Positions 18,178 through 26,161 of a stretch of 64,000 bases of DNA are shown here, piece after piece (positions within the stretch are counted from its first letter, which is position 1; every line of letters begins with the position of its first letter). The stretch is taken from positions 1-64,000 of the forward strand of contig JAUXPJ010000008.1 of the NCBI GenBank assembly GCA_030683815.1, read 5' to 3'. The position numbers were made by a program, and so were the translations under genes. The DNA is from Flavobacteriaceae bacterium. Lineage in GTDB: Bacteria > Bacteroidota > Bacteroidia > Flavobacteriales > Flavobacteriaceae. Below the pieces are notes generated by a model that saw only the letters and a list, made by a program, of their open reading frames with translations, searched no databases and was not told where the DNA came from.

Positions 18178-18390
18178 ATGAAAAAAATAATTTTAAGTAT
18201 GCTATTAGTTTTAGCAACTACATTTAGTTTTGCAGGGAGTGATACAACCAATATCCAATTAGCAGAAACAGAATACACCTGTGTTACAGTACACACTTCA
18301 TGTGGCATTACAGGTGTTGCATGTGGAAAAAGTATTGGAGGACTTATTGACGCTGCAATAGACCTTGATGATTGGATGTGTGGTGAATAA
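18178..18390 (+). CDS. Small secreted Cys-containing protein, unknown function (possible exported peptide)
   Basis: This encodes 70 aa. Residues 1-19 form a clear Sec signal peptide (KKIILSMLLVLATTFSFA). The remaining ~51 residues contain four Cys (in YTC, TSC, VAC and WMCG), a central GITGVACGKSIGG stretch and an acidic C-terminus. No family is recognised. A ~50-residue mature chain with four Cys could form two disulfides or carry a modification. It is followed by a stem-loop and then by GLPGLI and outer-membrane barrel genes, and is preceded across the IS by a peptide-exporter remnant, which suggests a secreted peptide or its relic. It has a Sec leader rather than a double-glycine leader, which argues against it being the substrate of that exporter. 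Confidence 0.65.
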   Translation: MKKIILSMLLVLATTFSFAGSDTTNIQLAETEYTCVTVHTSCGITGVACGKSIGGLIDAAIDLDDWMCGE

Positions 18391-18409
18391 GGACAATAAA
18401 TAATAAGAC

Positions 18410-18436
18410 AAACAGGTAGTTAAAAACTACCTGTTT
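18410..18436 (+). terminator. Stem-loop (attenuator-like) between the small protein gene and the GLPGLI gene
   Basis: AAACAGGTAGTT and AACTACCTGTTT form a near-perfect 12-bp stem with a tiny AAA loop 20 bp after the stop codon. It is followed by ATTAACC rather than a long T-run, so it may be a partial terminator or an mRNA-stabilising stem that raises the level of the small-protein message over the downstream genes. Confidence 0.6.
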
Positions 18437-18459
18437 ATTAACCTAAAAAATTTAAAACA

Positions 18460-19272
18460 ATGATAAAAAAAATAACATTTGCACTACTTTTATTAAGTTA
18501 CAGTCATATATACAGTCAAGACATTGTCGTAGAAAACGCTTCATATAAAGCATTGTATAACCTTACTTATTTGAAAGATTCTACCAATATTCAAAAGAAA
18601 AGTAGCGAGAAAATGGCTCTCCTTCTCGGAAAAAAGTATGCTCATTTTCAGAGTGAAAATGACAGATTTAATGATTCATTAAATGATCATCTATCCAACA
18701 ATAAAAAATACGATGCACAAACAGCTGTTAATATGGCTTTGACATTAAAGAAAAATACCATATTCAAATACAAAATAGTTAAATCGTTAAATGAGATTAT
18801 AGTCATTGATAAAATCTTTACTGATAAATTTTATTATAAGGAGCAACAAAAATTAAATTGGGTAATTACGGTTGAAACCAAACAAATTAACAGTTATTTA
18901 TGCCAAAAGGCAACCACTTCTTATGCCGGCAGAAATTACATTGCTTGGTTTACCAATTCAATTCCCATTAACGAGGGTCCTTATAAATTCAATGGACTTC
19001 CAGGTTTAATAATTGAAATACACGATACCAGAATGCATTATCATTTTGAGTTGTTGAGTTTAGAAGTATACAATAATAATTTTACAGTTGATTTAAAGAG
19101 CATTCAAGAAACGAGTAAAAAAGAGTTTTATAAGGCATCCACCAATTTTAAAAAGGATATTGTTGGCCAATTAGAGCAGCGCGGATATTCTTTTGATGAT
19201 GCTATTACTACTCAAATGAAGCGAAGTGTTAAAAATAGTAGAAACAATGATATTGAATTAAAAATTGATTAA
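18460..19272 (+). CDS. GLPGLI family protein
   Basis: This encodes 270 aa. An N-terminal signal peptide (KITFALLLLSYSHIYSQ) precedes a secreted domain carrying the motif FNGLPGLIIEIHD near residue 182, close to the namesake GLPGLI motif (TIGR01200). The Cys-x-x-A-x-T-x-Y-x-G-R phrase upstream (CQKATTSYAGRNY) is also typical. The biochemical role of the family is not established. It is found in Bacteroidota, often beside large carboxypeptidase-regulatory-like outer-membrane proteins, as here. It overlaps that gene by 8 bp, so both should be co-expressed. Confidence 0.88.
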   Translation: MIKKITFALLLLSYSHIYSQDIVVENASYKALYNLTYLKDSTNIQKKSSEKMALLLGKKYAHFQSENDRFNDSLNDHLSNNKKYDAQTAVNMALTLKKNTIFKYKIVKSLNEIIVIDKIFTDKFYYKEQQKLNWVITVETKQINSYLCQKATTSYAGRNYIAWFTNSIPINEGPYKFNGLPGLIIEIHDTRMHYHFELLSLEVYNNNFTVDLKSIQETSKKEFYKASTNFKKDIVGQLEQRGYSFDDAITTQMKRSVKNSRNNDIELKID

Positions 19273-21925
19273 GACAGGAATTACTCGAATTCTTTTAGTG
19301 CTTGGGTTGCTATTATTTTATATAATTGGTTTTTCCCAAACTACCATAGAGGGAAAAATAATTGATGAAAAGAATCAACCACTTTCGGGTACAACTATAA
19401 CAGTAACTAAAATTAATGAAGCTGTTGTAATTGCTTATACTATTACTGCTAATGAGGGTAGTTACACGCTTGGTGTTAATTCAAAACTAGACTCCATACA
19501 ATTTAATATATCGCATTTGGGTTATGCTAAACTTGTAAAAAAAATAATCAATAAAAATCAAACGATAAATTTTAAGCTTCAAGAATCCGATGAAAAATTA
19601 AAGGAAGTATTTATTAAATCAATTCCTATTACAAAAAAAGGGGACACTATTAATTACACAGTTAGTGCATTTAAAGAACAAAAGGATAGAGTAATCGCCG
19701 ATGTATTAAAAAAAATGCCTGGGATTGAGGTATTAACTGATGGAAGGATATTGTATCAGGGCAAGCCTATTGTTAAATATTATATTGAAGGATTGGATTT
19801 ATTAGAGGGCAGATACAATCTTGCCAATAATAACTTACCCGCTGATGCGGTTACTAAAGTGCAAATTCTTGAAAATCATCAACCAATAAAGATTTTAGAC
19901 AGTCTGGTATATTCCGACAAAGCGGCATTAAACATCAAACTAAAAAAGAATATTACACTTACAGGCACTGCAAAATTAGGCGTAGGTAACTATCCTTTTT
20001 TGTGGGATACCAATGTAACACCCATGTTATTTACTAAAAAACAACAAATGATAACTTCTTATCAAACAAATAATACTGGTAATGACCTCTCTAACGAATT
20101 AAAAATACTAACCTTAGAAGATTTGTTAGACCAAGTAGAGGGGAATCACGAGAAAAAAGATTGGGTAGCAATACAACCGTTATCATCGCCTCCATTTTCT
20201 GCTAAACGCTGGCTGGATAACAATGTTCATATGTTAACAACAAATTATTTGGTTCGATTGAAAAAGGAAGTCGATTTAAAAGTGAATTTATCCTACATCA
20301 ACGATTTTCAAAAACAAACTGGAATAACCCAAACCACATTTTATATCCCAAATGACACTATTAGTATTATCGAAAATACAAAAAATAAGTTGTTTTTAAA
20401 TTCCTTAAAAAGCAGGTTTATTTTAACTAAAAACACGTCTGAAAATTATTTTAAAAACACTTTTGAAGTGAATAGATACTGGGATTCTAATAGCGGTATT
20501 ATCTCCTCAAATGACGAAGAAATTAATCAAAAAGTTTCAAATCCATTTACATCAATCAGCAACAGAATAAAGTGGATTCAAGCTTTTGGTAAAAAATTAA
20601 TAACGATAAATTCCGTTACTATATATACTAATACACCCCAAGATTTAACCGTTACTCCAGGTTACTTTGAAGATCTTCTAAATAGCGCAAATCCCTATGA
20701 TAAAACCCATCAAAAAATATACTTATCAAATTTTTATTCTAATAACGCTGTGAGTTTTACAAAGGGATATGGCAGATTTACATTTATACCTAAAATTGGT
20801 TTGAAGCTTCAAAATCAGCAACTGGATAGCCGAATTACTATTTTTGAAAATCTTTCATTTGATGAGCTTAGCGGTAATTACCAAAATAATTTAAGTTATA
20901 ATAACACTTCTTTTTATACGATACTGAATACTCAGTATAAATATAAAAATTGGAATTTTGAATTGGAAACTCCGTTTAAATTTCTGGGATTTGACATTTC
21001 TGATGCTGATTTAAACAAAGCCCAAAAACTAAATCGTTTAACATTTGAACCGAGGGTGTATATTAGAAATGATATAAATGCATTCTTAAAAACAACTTTT
21101 ACGGTGAGTTCTAAGAAAGATTTTGGTGAGATAAATCAGCTGTATTATGGCTATATATTAAATAATTATAGAGGTCTAAAGCGATATGATACTCCAATTT
21201 TAGAAATTGATAAAAAAAATATTGCATTAGGTTTAAACTATAGAAATCCAATAAAATCAGTTTTTGCCAATGCTTCTTATTCGGCAAGTTATGCATCACA
21301 AAATTTAATGTTTGGTAATTTAATTAATAGTAATGGCACTGCTACTTTCAGCTTTATTGAAAAAGACAATTCAAGTAATCATCAAAATATTAGTTTAAGT
21401 GCCAGTAAATATTTTAGTACTTTAAAAACAACACTTACCATAATGTCAAATACTTCAACAGATAAAAGACAACAATTAGTAAATGGAATCCTCACCAATA
21501 GTACCTCAAAAAACAATCAGATTAATGGTAAAATAAATACCGAAATAACAGCATGGATAAGTCTTAATTACAAAAGTAACTTTTCAGTGTTAAACACCTC
21601 ATTTAATCATCAATCGTTTGATAAAATTATTATGCAAGAACATTTGTGGCATTTTAGTTTTTATCCAACATCAAATCAATACATCGGATTTGATACAGAA
21701 TTTTATAAAAATAACGGATCTGGTAAAAATCAAGAATACTATTTTCTAAACCTAAATTATAGATATACGCTTAAAAAAAACAAAACAGACTTTGAATTGA
21801 ATTGGAATAATATACTAAATACAAAAGAGTTTACAACGATTTATAATAATACATTTTTGTACACACAAAGTACCTATGTGCTTAGATCATCACAAATATT
21901 AGCAAGTGTCAAATTTAACTTCTAG
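19265..21925 (+). CDS. Carboxypeptidase-regulatory-like domain outer-membrane beta-barrel protein (TonB-receptor-like)
   Basis: This encodes 886 aa with a TTG start at 19265 overlapping the GLPGLI stop. A signal peptide (LLVLGLLLFYIIGFSQ) is followed by a CarboxypepD_reg-like beta-sandwich (TIEGKIIDEKNQPLSGTTI, residues ~25-110). A plug-like domain follows (KKMPGIEVLTDGRILYQGKP, ~150-240), then a long barrel of alternating strands ending in VKFNF, the aromatic C-terminus recognised by BAM. No TonB box was identified with confidence. Pairing with GLPGLI proteins is recurrent; a role in binding, import or export of a peptide is inference. The gene appears intact, and 131 bp follow before the T9SS stump. 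Confidence 0.85.
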   Translation: MIKTGITRILLVLGLLLFYIIGFSQTTIEGKIIDEKNQPLSGTTITVTKINEAVVIAYTITANEGSYTLGVNSKLDSIQFNISHLGYAKLVKKIINKNQTINFKLQESDEKLKEVFIKSIPITKKGDTINYTVSAFKEQKDRVIADVLKKMPGIEVLTDGRILYQGKPIVKYYIEGLDLLEGRYNLANNNLPADAVTKVQILENHQPIKILDSLVYSDKAALNIKLKKNITLTGTAKLGVGNYPFLWDTNVTPMLFTKKQQMITSYQTNNTGNDLSNELKILTLEDLLDQVEGNHEKKDWVAIQPLSSPPFSAKRWLDNNVHMLTTNYLVRLKKEVDLKVNLSYINDFQKQTGITQTTFYIPNDTISIIENTKNKLFLNSLKSRFILTKNTSENYFKNTFEVNRYWDSNSGIISSNDEEINQKVSNPFTSISNRIKWIQAFGKKLITINSVTIYTNTPQDLTVTPGYFEDLLNSANPYDKTHQKIYLSNFYSNNAVSFTKGYGRFTFIPKIGLKLQNQQLDSRITIFENLSFDELSGNYQNNLSYNNTSFYTILNTQYKYKNWNFELETPFKFLGFDISDADLNKAQKLNRLTFEPRVYIRNDINAFLKTTFTVSSKKDFGEINQLYYGYILNNYRGLKRYDTPILEIDKKNIALGLNYRNPIKSVFANASYSASYASQNLMFGNLINSNGTATFSFIEKDNSSNHQNISLSASKYFSTLKTTLTIMSNTSTDKRQQLVNGILTNSTSKNNQINGKINTEITAWISLNYKSNFSVLNTSFNHQSFDKIIMQEHLWHFSFYPTSNQYIGFDTEFYKNNGSGKNQEYYFLNLNYRYTLKKNKTDFELNWNNILNTKEFTTIYNNTFLYTQSTYVLRSSQILASVKFNF

Positions 21926-22056
21926 TGGTTTTTATAGATTTTTTTTAATTACTTAGATTCATTTAACAAAAGAATACTAGCTCTTCTTAATAAAAATGAC
22001 AAAGTGCTAATGCTAATATACAAACAGGAAGTTTTCATAGAAATTAAAACTAAACC

Positions 22057-22440
22057 TTATCTTATTAAACTAAAATGGCCTCTTCTTTCTTTGGTATTCC
22101 CTTTAGAATCTATCAATAAAACACTGAACCAATAGTCAGATGCCGGGAGTGGAGTTCCTTTAAAATAACCATCCCATCCTTTACTTGTTGGATTAATTTT
22201 AGCAACTATTTTCCCGTATCTGTTGTAAATATGGATTAGTGAATTTGGATAAAATTGATTGTTAACCCCAATTACATTCCAATAATCATTATAACCATCA
22301 TTGTTTGGCGTAAAAAATTTGGGGTAGCCAATTACAGACACATCAAGTTTTGTAGTGCCACAATTGTTTTTATCATTCAGCGGTTCAGTTTTAAAAAATG
22401 AACAGCCATTTATTTCTCTGCAGCTATTCAAAATTCCATT
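22057..22440 (-). pseudogene. C-terminal stump of a T9SS cargo protein (gliding-motility-associated CTD, type B sorting)
   Basis: On the minus strand the frame encodes the type B CTD (TIGR04131-like): YPKFFTPNNDGYNDYWNV, IHIYNRYGKIV, the GWDG...PLPASDYWF block and the terminal RRGHFSLIR. These are the signal for secretion through the type IX system and surface anchoring. Only about 130 residues remain. The frame stays open a little further upstream, into the leader and start of the sugar transferase gene (22500), but no N-terminal secretory domain exists. It is a truncated 3' end and marks the right edge of the accessory island. Confidence 0.8.
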
Positions 22441-22499
22441 TTCCATTGTACACTCCCAAAGAAATACGTATTTTAGGTCCGAAATTAGGAAAAGGATTT

Positions 22500-23072
22500 A
22501 TGTATATAAACTGGTTTAAACCAAGTATTGATTTTGTACTGGCTTTAACGGGCTTGGTTATAGGAGCGCCCTTGTTATTTATTTTAACCTTAATATTATT
22601 CATTGCCAATAGAGGTACTCCATTTTTTTTACAGAATCGTCCGGGTAAAAACAAAAAGTTATTTAAGATTATTAAGTTTAAAACCATGAATGATGCCACG
22701 GATGCTCATGGAAATCTTTTACCGGACGAGCAACGTATCACCCGTATTGGGGCATTGATACGTAAGAGTTCTTTAGATGAATTGTTGCAATTAATAAATA
22801 TTTTAAAAGGAGATATGAGTTTAGTAGGGCCAAGACCTCTGTTATCAGAATACTTAGACCAATATATGCCAACTCAGGCACGTCGACACGAAGTAAAACC
22901 GGGTATTACGGGTTGGGCACAGGTTAATGGTCGTAATTCTATAAGTTGGGCACAAAAATGGGCTCATGATGTATGGTATGTAGATAACATCAGCTGTTGG
23001 TTAGATATGAGCATACTATTTAAAACCATTGTCAAAGTCCTAAAAATGGAAGGAATTAACACCATAGCGTAA
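22500..23072 (+). CDS. Initiating phosphosugar transferase (PglC/WcaJ-C-like, bacterial sugar transferase)
   Basis: This encodes 190 aa from ATG 22500, preceded by AGGAAAAGGA. A longer frame from 22398 runs through the T9SS stump and is unlikely. The N-terminal membrane-inserted hairpin (residues ~10-35) is followed by KIIKFKTMND, LDELLQLINILKGDMSLVGPRPLL with the catalytic acidic pair, and KPGITGWAQVNGRN. It transfers a phospho-sugar to undecaprenyl phosphate, starting repeat-unit synthesis. The short monotopic form (no five-TM N-domain) matches PglC. The acetyltransferase and aminotransferase downstream point to UDP-di-N-acetylbacillosamine or a relative as donor. Confidence 0.88.
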   Translation: MYINWFKPSIDFVLALTGLVIGAPLLFILTLILFIANRGTPFFLQNRPGKNKKLFKIIKFKTMNDATDAHGNLLPDEQRITRIGALIRKSSLDELLQLINILKGDMSLVGPRPLLSEYLDQYMPTQARRHEVKPGITGWAQVNGRNSISWAQKWAHDVWYVDNISCWLDMSILFKTIVKVLKMEGINTIA

Positions 23073-23083
23073 TCATAAGATTT

Positions 23084-23217
23084 TATGAAATAGCCATGTT
23101 TGCAAAAATACAATTGCGAAGCAATCACTGAACACCAAAACAAATAAAATTCAGTAAAGTAAACATTGATGAAGAAATTTCAATTAAATTGGCGTATTCC
23201 ATCCCGATTTATCGGGG
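23084..23217. repeat. Dispersed repeat element copy A with a hairpin
   Basis: It begins TATGAAATAGCCATGTTTGC and ends TGGCGTATTCCAT (23190-23202), followed by the hairpin CCCGAT-TT-ATCGGG (23203-23216). The two ends are imperfect inverted repeats of each other. A shorter copy lies at 61555-61625, before the HAD phosphatase gene. This copy carries ~50 extra internal bases. Both copies sit directly upstream of plus-strand genes. Confidence 0.7.
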
Positions 23218-23254
23218 CAGGTTATGACAAATAAAACTAAATAAATAGCTGCAT

Positions 23255-23875
23255 ATGAAAAAAGAGGTAGTTTTATACGGAGCCAGTGGTCACTGTAAGG
23301 TGGTTATTGAAGCACTTCAATTGCAGGAAGTTGTGATTAATAAAGTACTGGACGACCACCCAAAACAACAAGAGATTTTGAATATACCTATTCAAAAGCC
23401 TAGTGTTCTTAATGGGAAGCTACTTAAAAATATTATTATAACCATCGGGAATAATAAAACCCGTAAGAAAATTTCGGCCGATTTAAACGCAGGGTATGCC
23501 AGGGCTTTACATCCTAAAGCGATTATTTCCAGATATTGTTCTATCGGTGATGGAAGTGTAGTATTGGCAGGAGCTGTGATTAATGCCGATACAGCCGTTG
23601 GTAATCATTGTATTATAAACACCTTAGCGGTAATAGAACACGATTGTAAAATTGCAGATTTTGTTCATATCTCACCAAAGGTTTCTTTAGCTGGTAATGT
23701 AACTATTGGCGAGGGTGCTCATATAGGTATCGGAGCCTTTGTGATTCCCGGAATAACCATTGGCAAATGGAGTACCATTGGTGCAGGAGCGGTTATTTTA
23801 AAGGATGTACCTGATTATGCCGTAGTGGTGGGTAATCCCGGTAAGGTAATAAAATATAACCTTAAAGATGAATAA
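23255..23875 (+). CDS. PglD/NeuD-like sugar N-acetyltransferase (left-handed beta-helix)
   Basis: This encodes 206 aa. The N-terminal Rossmann-like part begins VVLYGASGHCKVVIEAL and binds the UDP-sugar. The C-terminal hexapeptide-repeat region (residues ~90-195) contains INTLAVIEHDCKI, where the conserved His acts as catalytic base in PglD, and the AGNVTIGEG coils that bind acetyl-CoA. Expected reaction: acetylation of a UDP-4-amino-4,6-dideoxy sugar. It overlaps the aminotransferase gene by 8 bp. Confidence 0.88.
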   Translation: MKKEVVLYGASGHCKVVIEALQLQEVVINKVLDDHPKQQEILNIPIQKPSVLNGKLLKNIIITIGNNKTRKKISADLNAGYARALHPKAIISRYCSIGDGSVVLAGAVINADTAVGNHCIINTLAVIEHDCKIADFVHISPKVSLAGNVTIGEGAHIGIGAFVIPGITIGKWSTIGAGAVILKDVPDYAVVVGNPGKVIKYNLKDE

Positions 23876-25004
23876 ACCAAAGATTTGGCTTTCCTCTCCT
23901 CATATGGGAGGCGGAGAACAAAAGTATATAAAGGAGGCTTTTGCGGCTAATTGGGTAGCACCTTTGGGCCCTAATGTAACCGGTTTTGAGCATGATCTGG
24001 AAACCTATTTAGGAAAGGAAATGTCAGTTGCTGCTTTAAGCAGCGGTACCGCCGCTTTACATTTGGCATTGCTGTTATTAGGAATACAACATGGCGATGA
24101 GGTTATTTGTCAAAGCTTTACCTTTTCTGCATCTGCCAACCCGATTGTGTATGTAGGAGCTGCCCCTGTTTTTATTGATAGCGAACGGGATACCTGGAAT
24201 ATGTGTCCAATAGCTTTGGAACAAGCTATTGTCGATAGAATAGCTAAAGGTAAAATACCTACTGCTATTGTCTTGGTACATTTATATGGAATGCCGGCTA
24301 AATTAGAAGAAATATTAGAGCTTGCCAAACGGTACAATATTCCTGTAATAGAAGATGCTGCGGAAGCACTGGGTTCTTCTTATAAAGGACAAAAATGCGG
24401 TACCTTCGGCGATTTTGGCATCTTATCGTTTAACGGAAATAAAATCATTACCACCTCTGGGGGTGGAGCATTAGTGGCATCTTCAAAAGAATTAAAAGAT
24501 AAAGCTGTTTTTTTAGCTACTCAAGCCCGAGATGTTGCGCCTCATTACCAACATTCGCACATCGGATATAATTACCGGATGTCTAATATTTTGGCGGGCA
24601 TTGGTAGGGGACAAATGGAGGTTTTAGAGGCACATATTGATTTAAGAAGAGGGATGCATCAATTTTATGACAATTATTTTAAGAACATTCGGGGAGCAAC
24701 CTTATTAAAGGAGCCGACCGATGCATATTTTTCTAATCATTGGTTGAGTGCTGTTATTTTAGATCCTGCTATATGTAACGGAAAAAGCAGTGAAAAACTA
24801 CGTTTGGTCTTAGAAGCTGAAAATATTGAAAGTCGTCCTTTGTGGAAACCGATGCACCTGCAACCCATATTTGAATCATACCCTTATTATGGGGAGAAGA
24901 CAGCAGAACAACTTTTTAACAATGGCTTGTGCTTGCCTTCGGGATCTAACTTAACAACTTTAGATAAAGAACGCATTTTGAAAGTTTTTAATGCATTTTT
25001 TTAG
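23868..25004 (+). CDS. PLP-dependent sugar aminotransferase (DegT/DnrJ/EryC1/StrS family, PglE-like)
   Basis: This encodes 378 aa. LSSPHMGGGEQKYI, SSGTAALHLALLLLG (PLP phosphate-binding region, near residue 58), EDAAEALGSSYKG (near residue 163) and SFNGNKIITTSGGGA with the Schiff-base Lys near residue 190 are all present. It aminates a UDP-4-keto-6-deoxy sugar, providing the substrate for the adjacent acetyltransferase. The 4,6-dehydratase needed before it is not in this window. After the stop, 25005-25300 is AT-rich and empty apart from a promoter-like box. Confidence 0.9.
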   Translation: MNKPKIWLSSPHMGGGEQKYIKEAFAANWVAPLGPNVTGFEHDLETYLGKEMSVAALSSGTAALHLALLLLGIQHGDEVICQSFTFSASANPIVYVGAAPVFIDSERDTWNMCPIALEQAIVDRIAKGKIPTAIVLVHLYGMPAKLEEILELAKRYNIPVIEDAAEALGSSYKGQKCGTFGDFGILSFNGNKIITTSGGGALVASSKELKDKAVFLATQARDVAPHYQHSHIGYNYRMSNILAGIGRGQMEVLEAHIDLRRGMHQFYDNYFKNIRGATLLKEPTDAYFSNHWLSAVILDPAICNGKSSEKLRLVLEAENIESRPLWKPMHLQPIFESYPYYGEKTAEQLFNNGLCLPSGSNLTTLDKERILKVFNAFF

Positions 25005-25273
25005 AGTTTTTAAAGTATCTATAGTCTTTTCAGTGCATTTACCTACTCTGAAACAAAAATATTGAATAACCGCCAATGGTAAAAAAGATTAGAGCATTAG
25101 TAGGCTGATTGCAGTTACATACTGTTGTCAAGAACTTTGAGCGATATCCCGAGACGGATAATTTTAGGATTAGATATGAGTTAATAATTATCTTTAATCA
25201 TATATAAATTCAACTTAATTTAGCACATCAGTTGTAATAATTTTGTTTAATATTAAAATTTAACGGAATTTAG

Positions 25274-25281
25274 TACCTTTG
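25274..25281 (+). promoter_or_regulatory. Candidate -7 box (TAnnTTTG)
   Basis: TACCTTTG matches the Bacteroidota -7 element and lies 20 bp before the ATG of the barrel protein, implying a short leader. The nearest TTTG upstream (25242) is too far away for the canonical spacing. Confidence 0.4.
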
Positions 25282-25300
25282 ATAAAATAATCCTTTGTAG

Positions 25301-25915
25301 ATGCCTTATATACACCATTATAAAATATTTATCACGTTATTTTTGTTGCTTTACCAAAATGTTTACTCTCAGGATGAGAAGAGTCAATGGGTTGTTGGTG
25401 CCGGTATCAATTTTGTTGACATCAGGCATTCACTTGATGTTGGAGAAACCGTTCAAGATTATTTTGATTTAGAAGATTCAAATATCTTTGGAAATTATTT
25501 TAAATTTTCTGTTGGAAAGTATCTGGATGAAGGATTATCCCTTCAAGTATCGCCATCCTTTAATACCATTGCAAAAGGATGGTATTATCCCACTACAGGA
25601 AGAACGATTAAGGAATCATTTTTTGCTATAGATGCAAAAATAAAGTATAATATACTATACAATTATTATGATACTGGGATATTTGATCCTTTTATATTGG
25701 TTGGATTAGGGTATTCTAAGATTGGAGAGAAGTCTAATTCTAATGTTGGAGCCGGTTATGGCTTTAATGTTTGGATTAATACTCATTTAGGATTGTCGTT
25801 TCAGTCTGATTATAATCATTTTTTTGAAGGAACTCAAACAGATTATTTTCAACATTCTATAGGATTCATATACCGATTTGGAGACAGGGGGTCATATGGT
25901 TGGAATAATCGTTAA
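25301..25915 (+). CDS. Small outer-membrane beta-barrel protein
   Basis: This encodes 204 aa. The signal peptide (IFITLFLLLYQNVYSQ) is followed by alternating amphipathic strands: WVVGAGINFVDIR, FKFSVGKYL, LSLQVSPSF, PFILVGLGYSKIG and HSIGFIYRFGDR. This is the pattern of porin-family or OmpA-type eight-stranded barrels. The OmpA peptidoglycan-binding domain is absent. It may form a structural or export-accessory barrel at the end of the glycan operon; the function is not known. Confidence 0.7.
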   Translation: MPYIHHYKIFITLFLLLYQNVYSQDEKSQWVVGAGINFVDIRHSLDVGETVQDYFDLEDSNIFGNYFKFSVGKYLDEGLSLQVSPSFNTIAKGWYYPTTGRTIKESFFAIDAKIKYNILYNYYDTGIFDPFILVGLGYSKIGEKSNSNVGAGYGFNVWINTHLGLSFQSDYNHFFEGTQTDYFQHSIGFIYRFGDRGSYGWNNR

Positions 25916-25966
25916 CGCAATAGGGGTATTAATTTATATTCAAATTTTCAGCATAGTAATTAGTCA

Positions 25967-26128
25967 TCAAGAAGTAAAAGTAAGCCTTACATCGGGATGC
26001 GCTGAACCGGCTGTCAGCTCAATAATTTTTTTCCTGCTTTTCCAATTTTTTAAAATGTGTTCTCTAGCGTAAGCTTCTTCTTTGGCGGGAAATTTTTCTT
26101 TATAAACAAGTTGCCCTCTAGCTAAAAA
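25967..26128 (-). pseudogene. GIY-YIG endonuclease family, C-terminal remnant
   Basis: The minus strand reads GQLVYKEKFPAKEEAYARE, then KNWKSRKKIIELTAGSAHPD. This matches the C-terminal half of the small stand-alone UvrC-like GIY-YIG proteins of Bacteroidota. A stop codon lies directly upstream (26129-26131 region) and the catalytic GIY-YIG half is missing. It is therefore a decayed fragment, not a functional gene. Confidence 0.7.
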
Positions 26129-26161
26129 TTATTCTATAAACAAAATTTGAATTTTCTACAA

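Noticed and set aside
22398-22499. N-terminal extension of the PglC-like transferase
   Set aside because: The extra 34 residues come from the antisense of the T9SS stump; ATG 22500 has a purine-rich leader and the family N-terminus.
25878-26072. 64-aa plus-strand frame after the small barrel gene
   Set aside because: It overlaps the barrel gene end and the antisense GIY-YIG remnant; no recognisable sequence.
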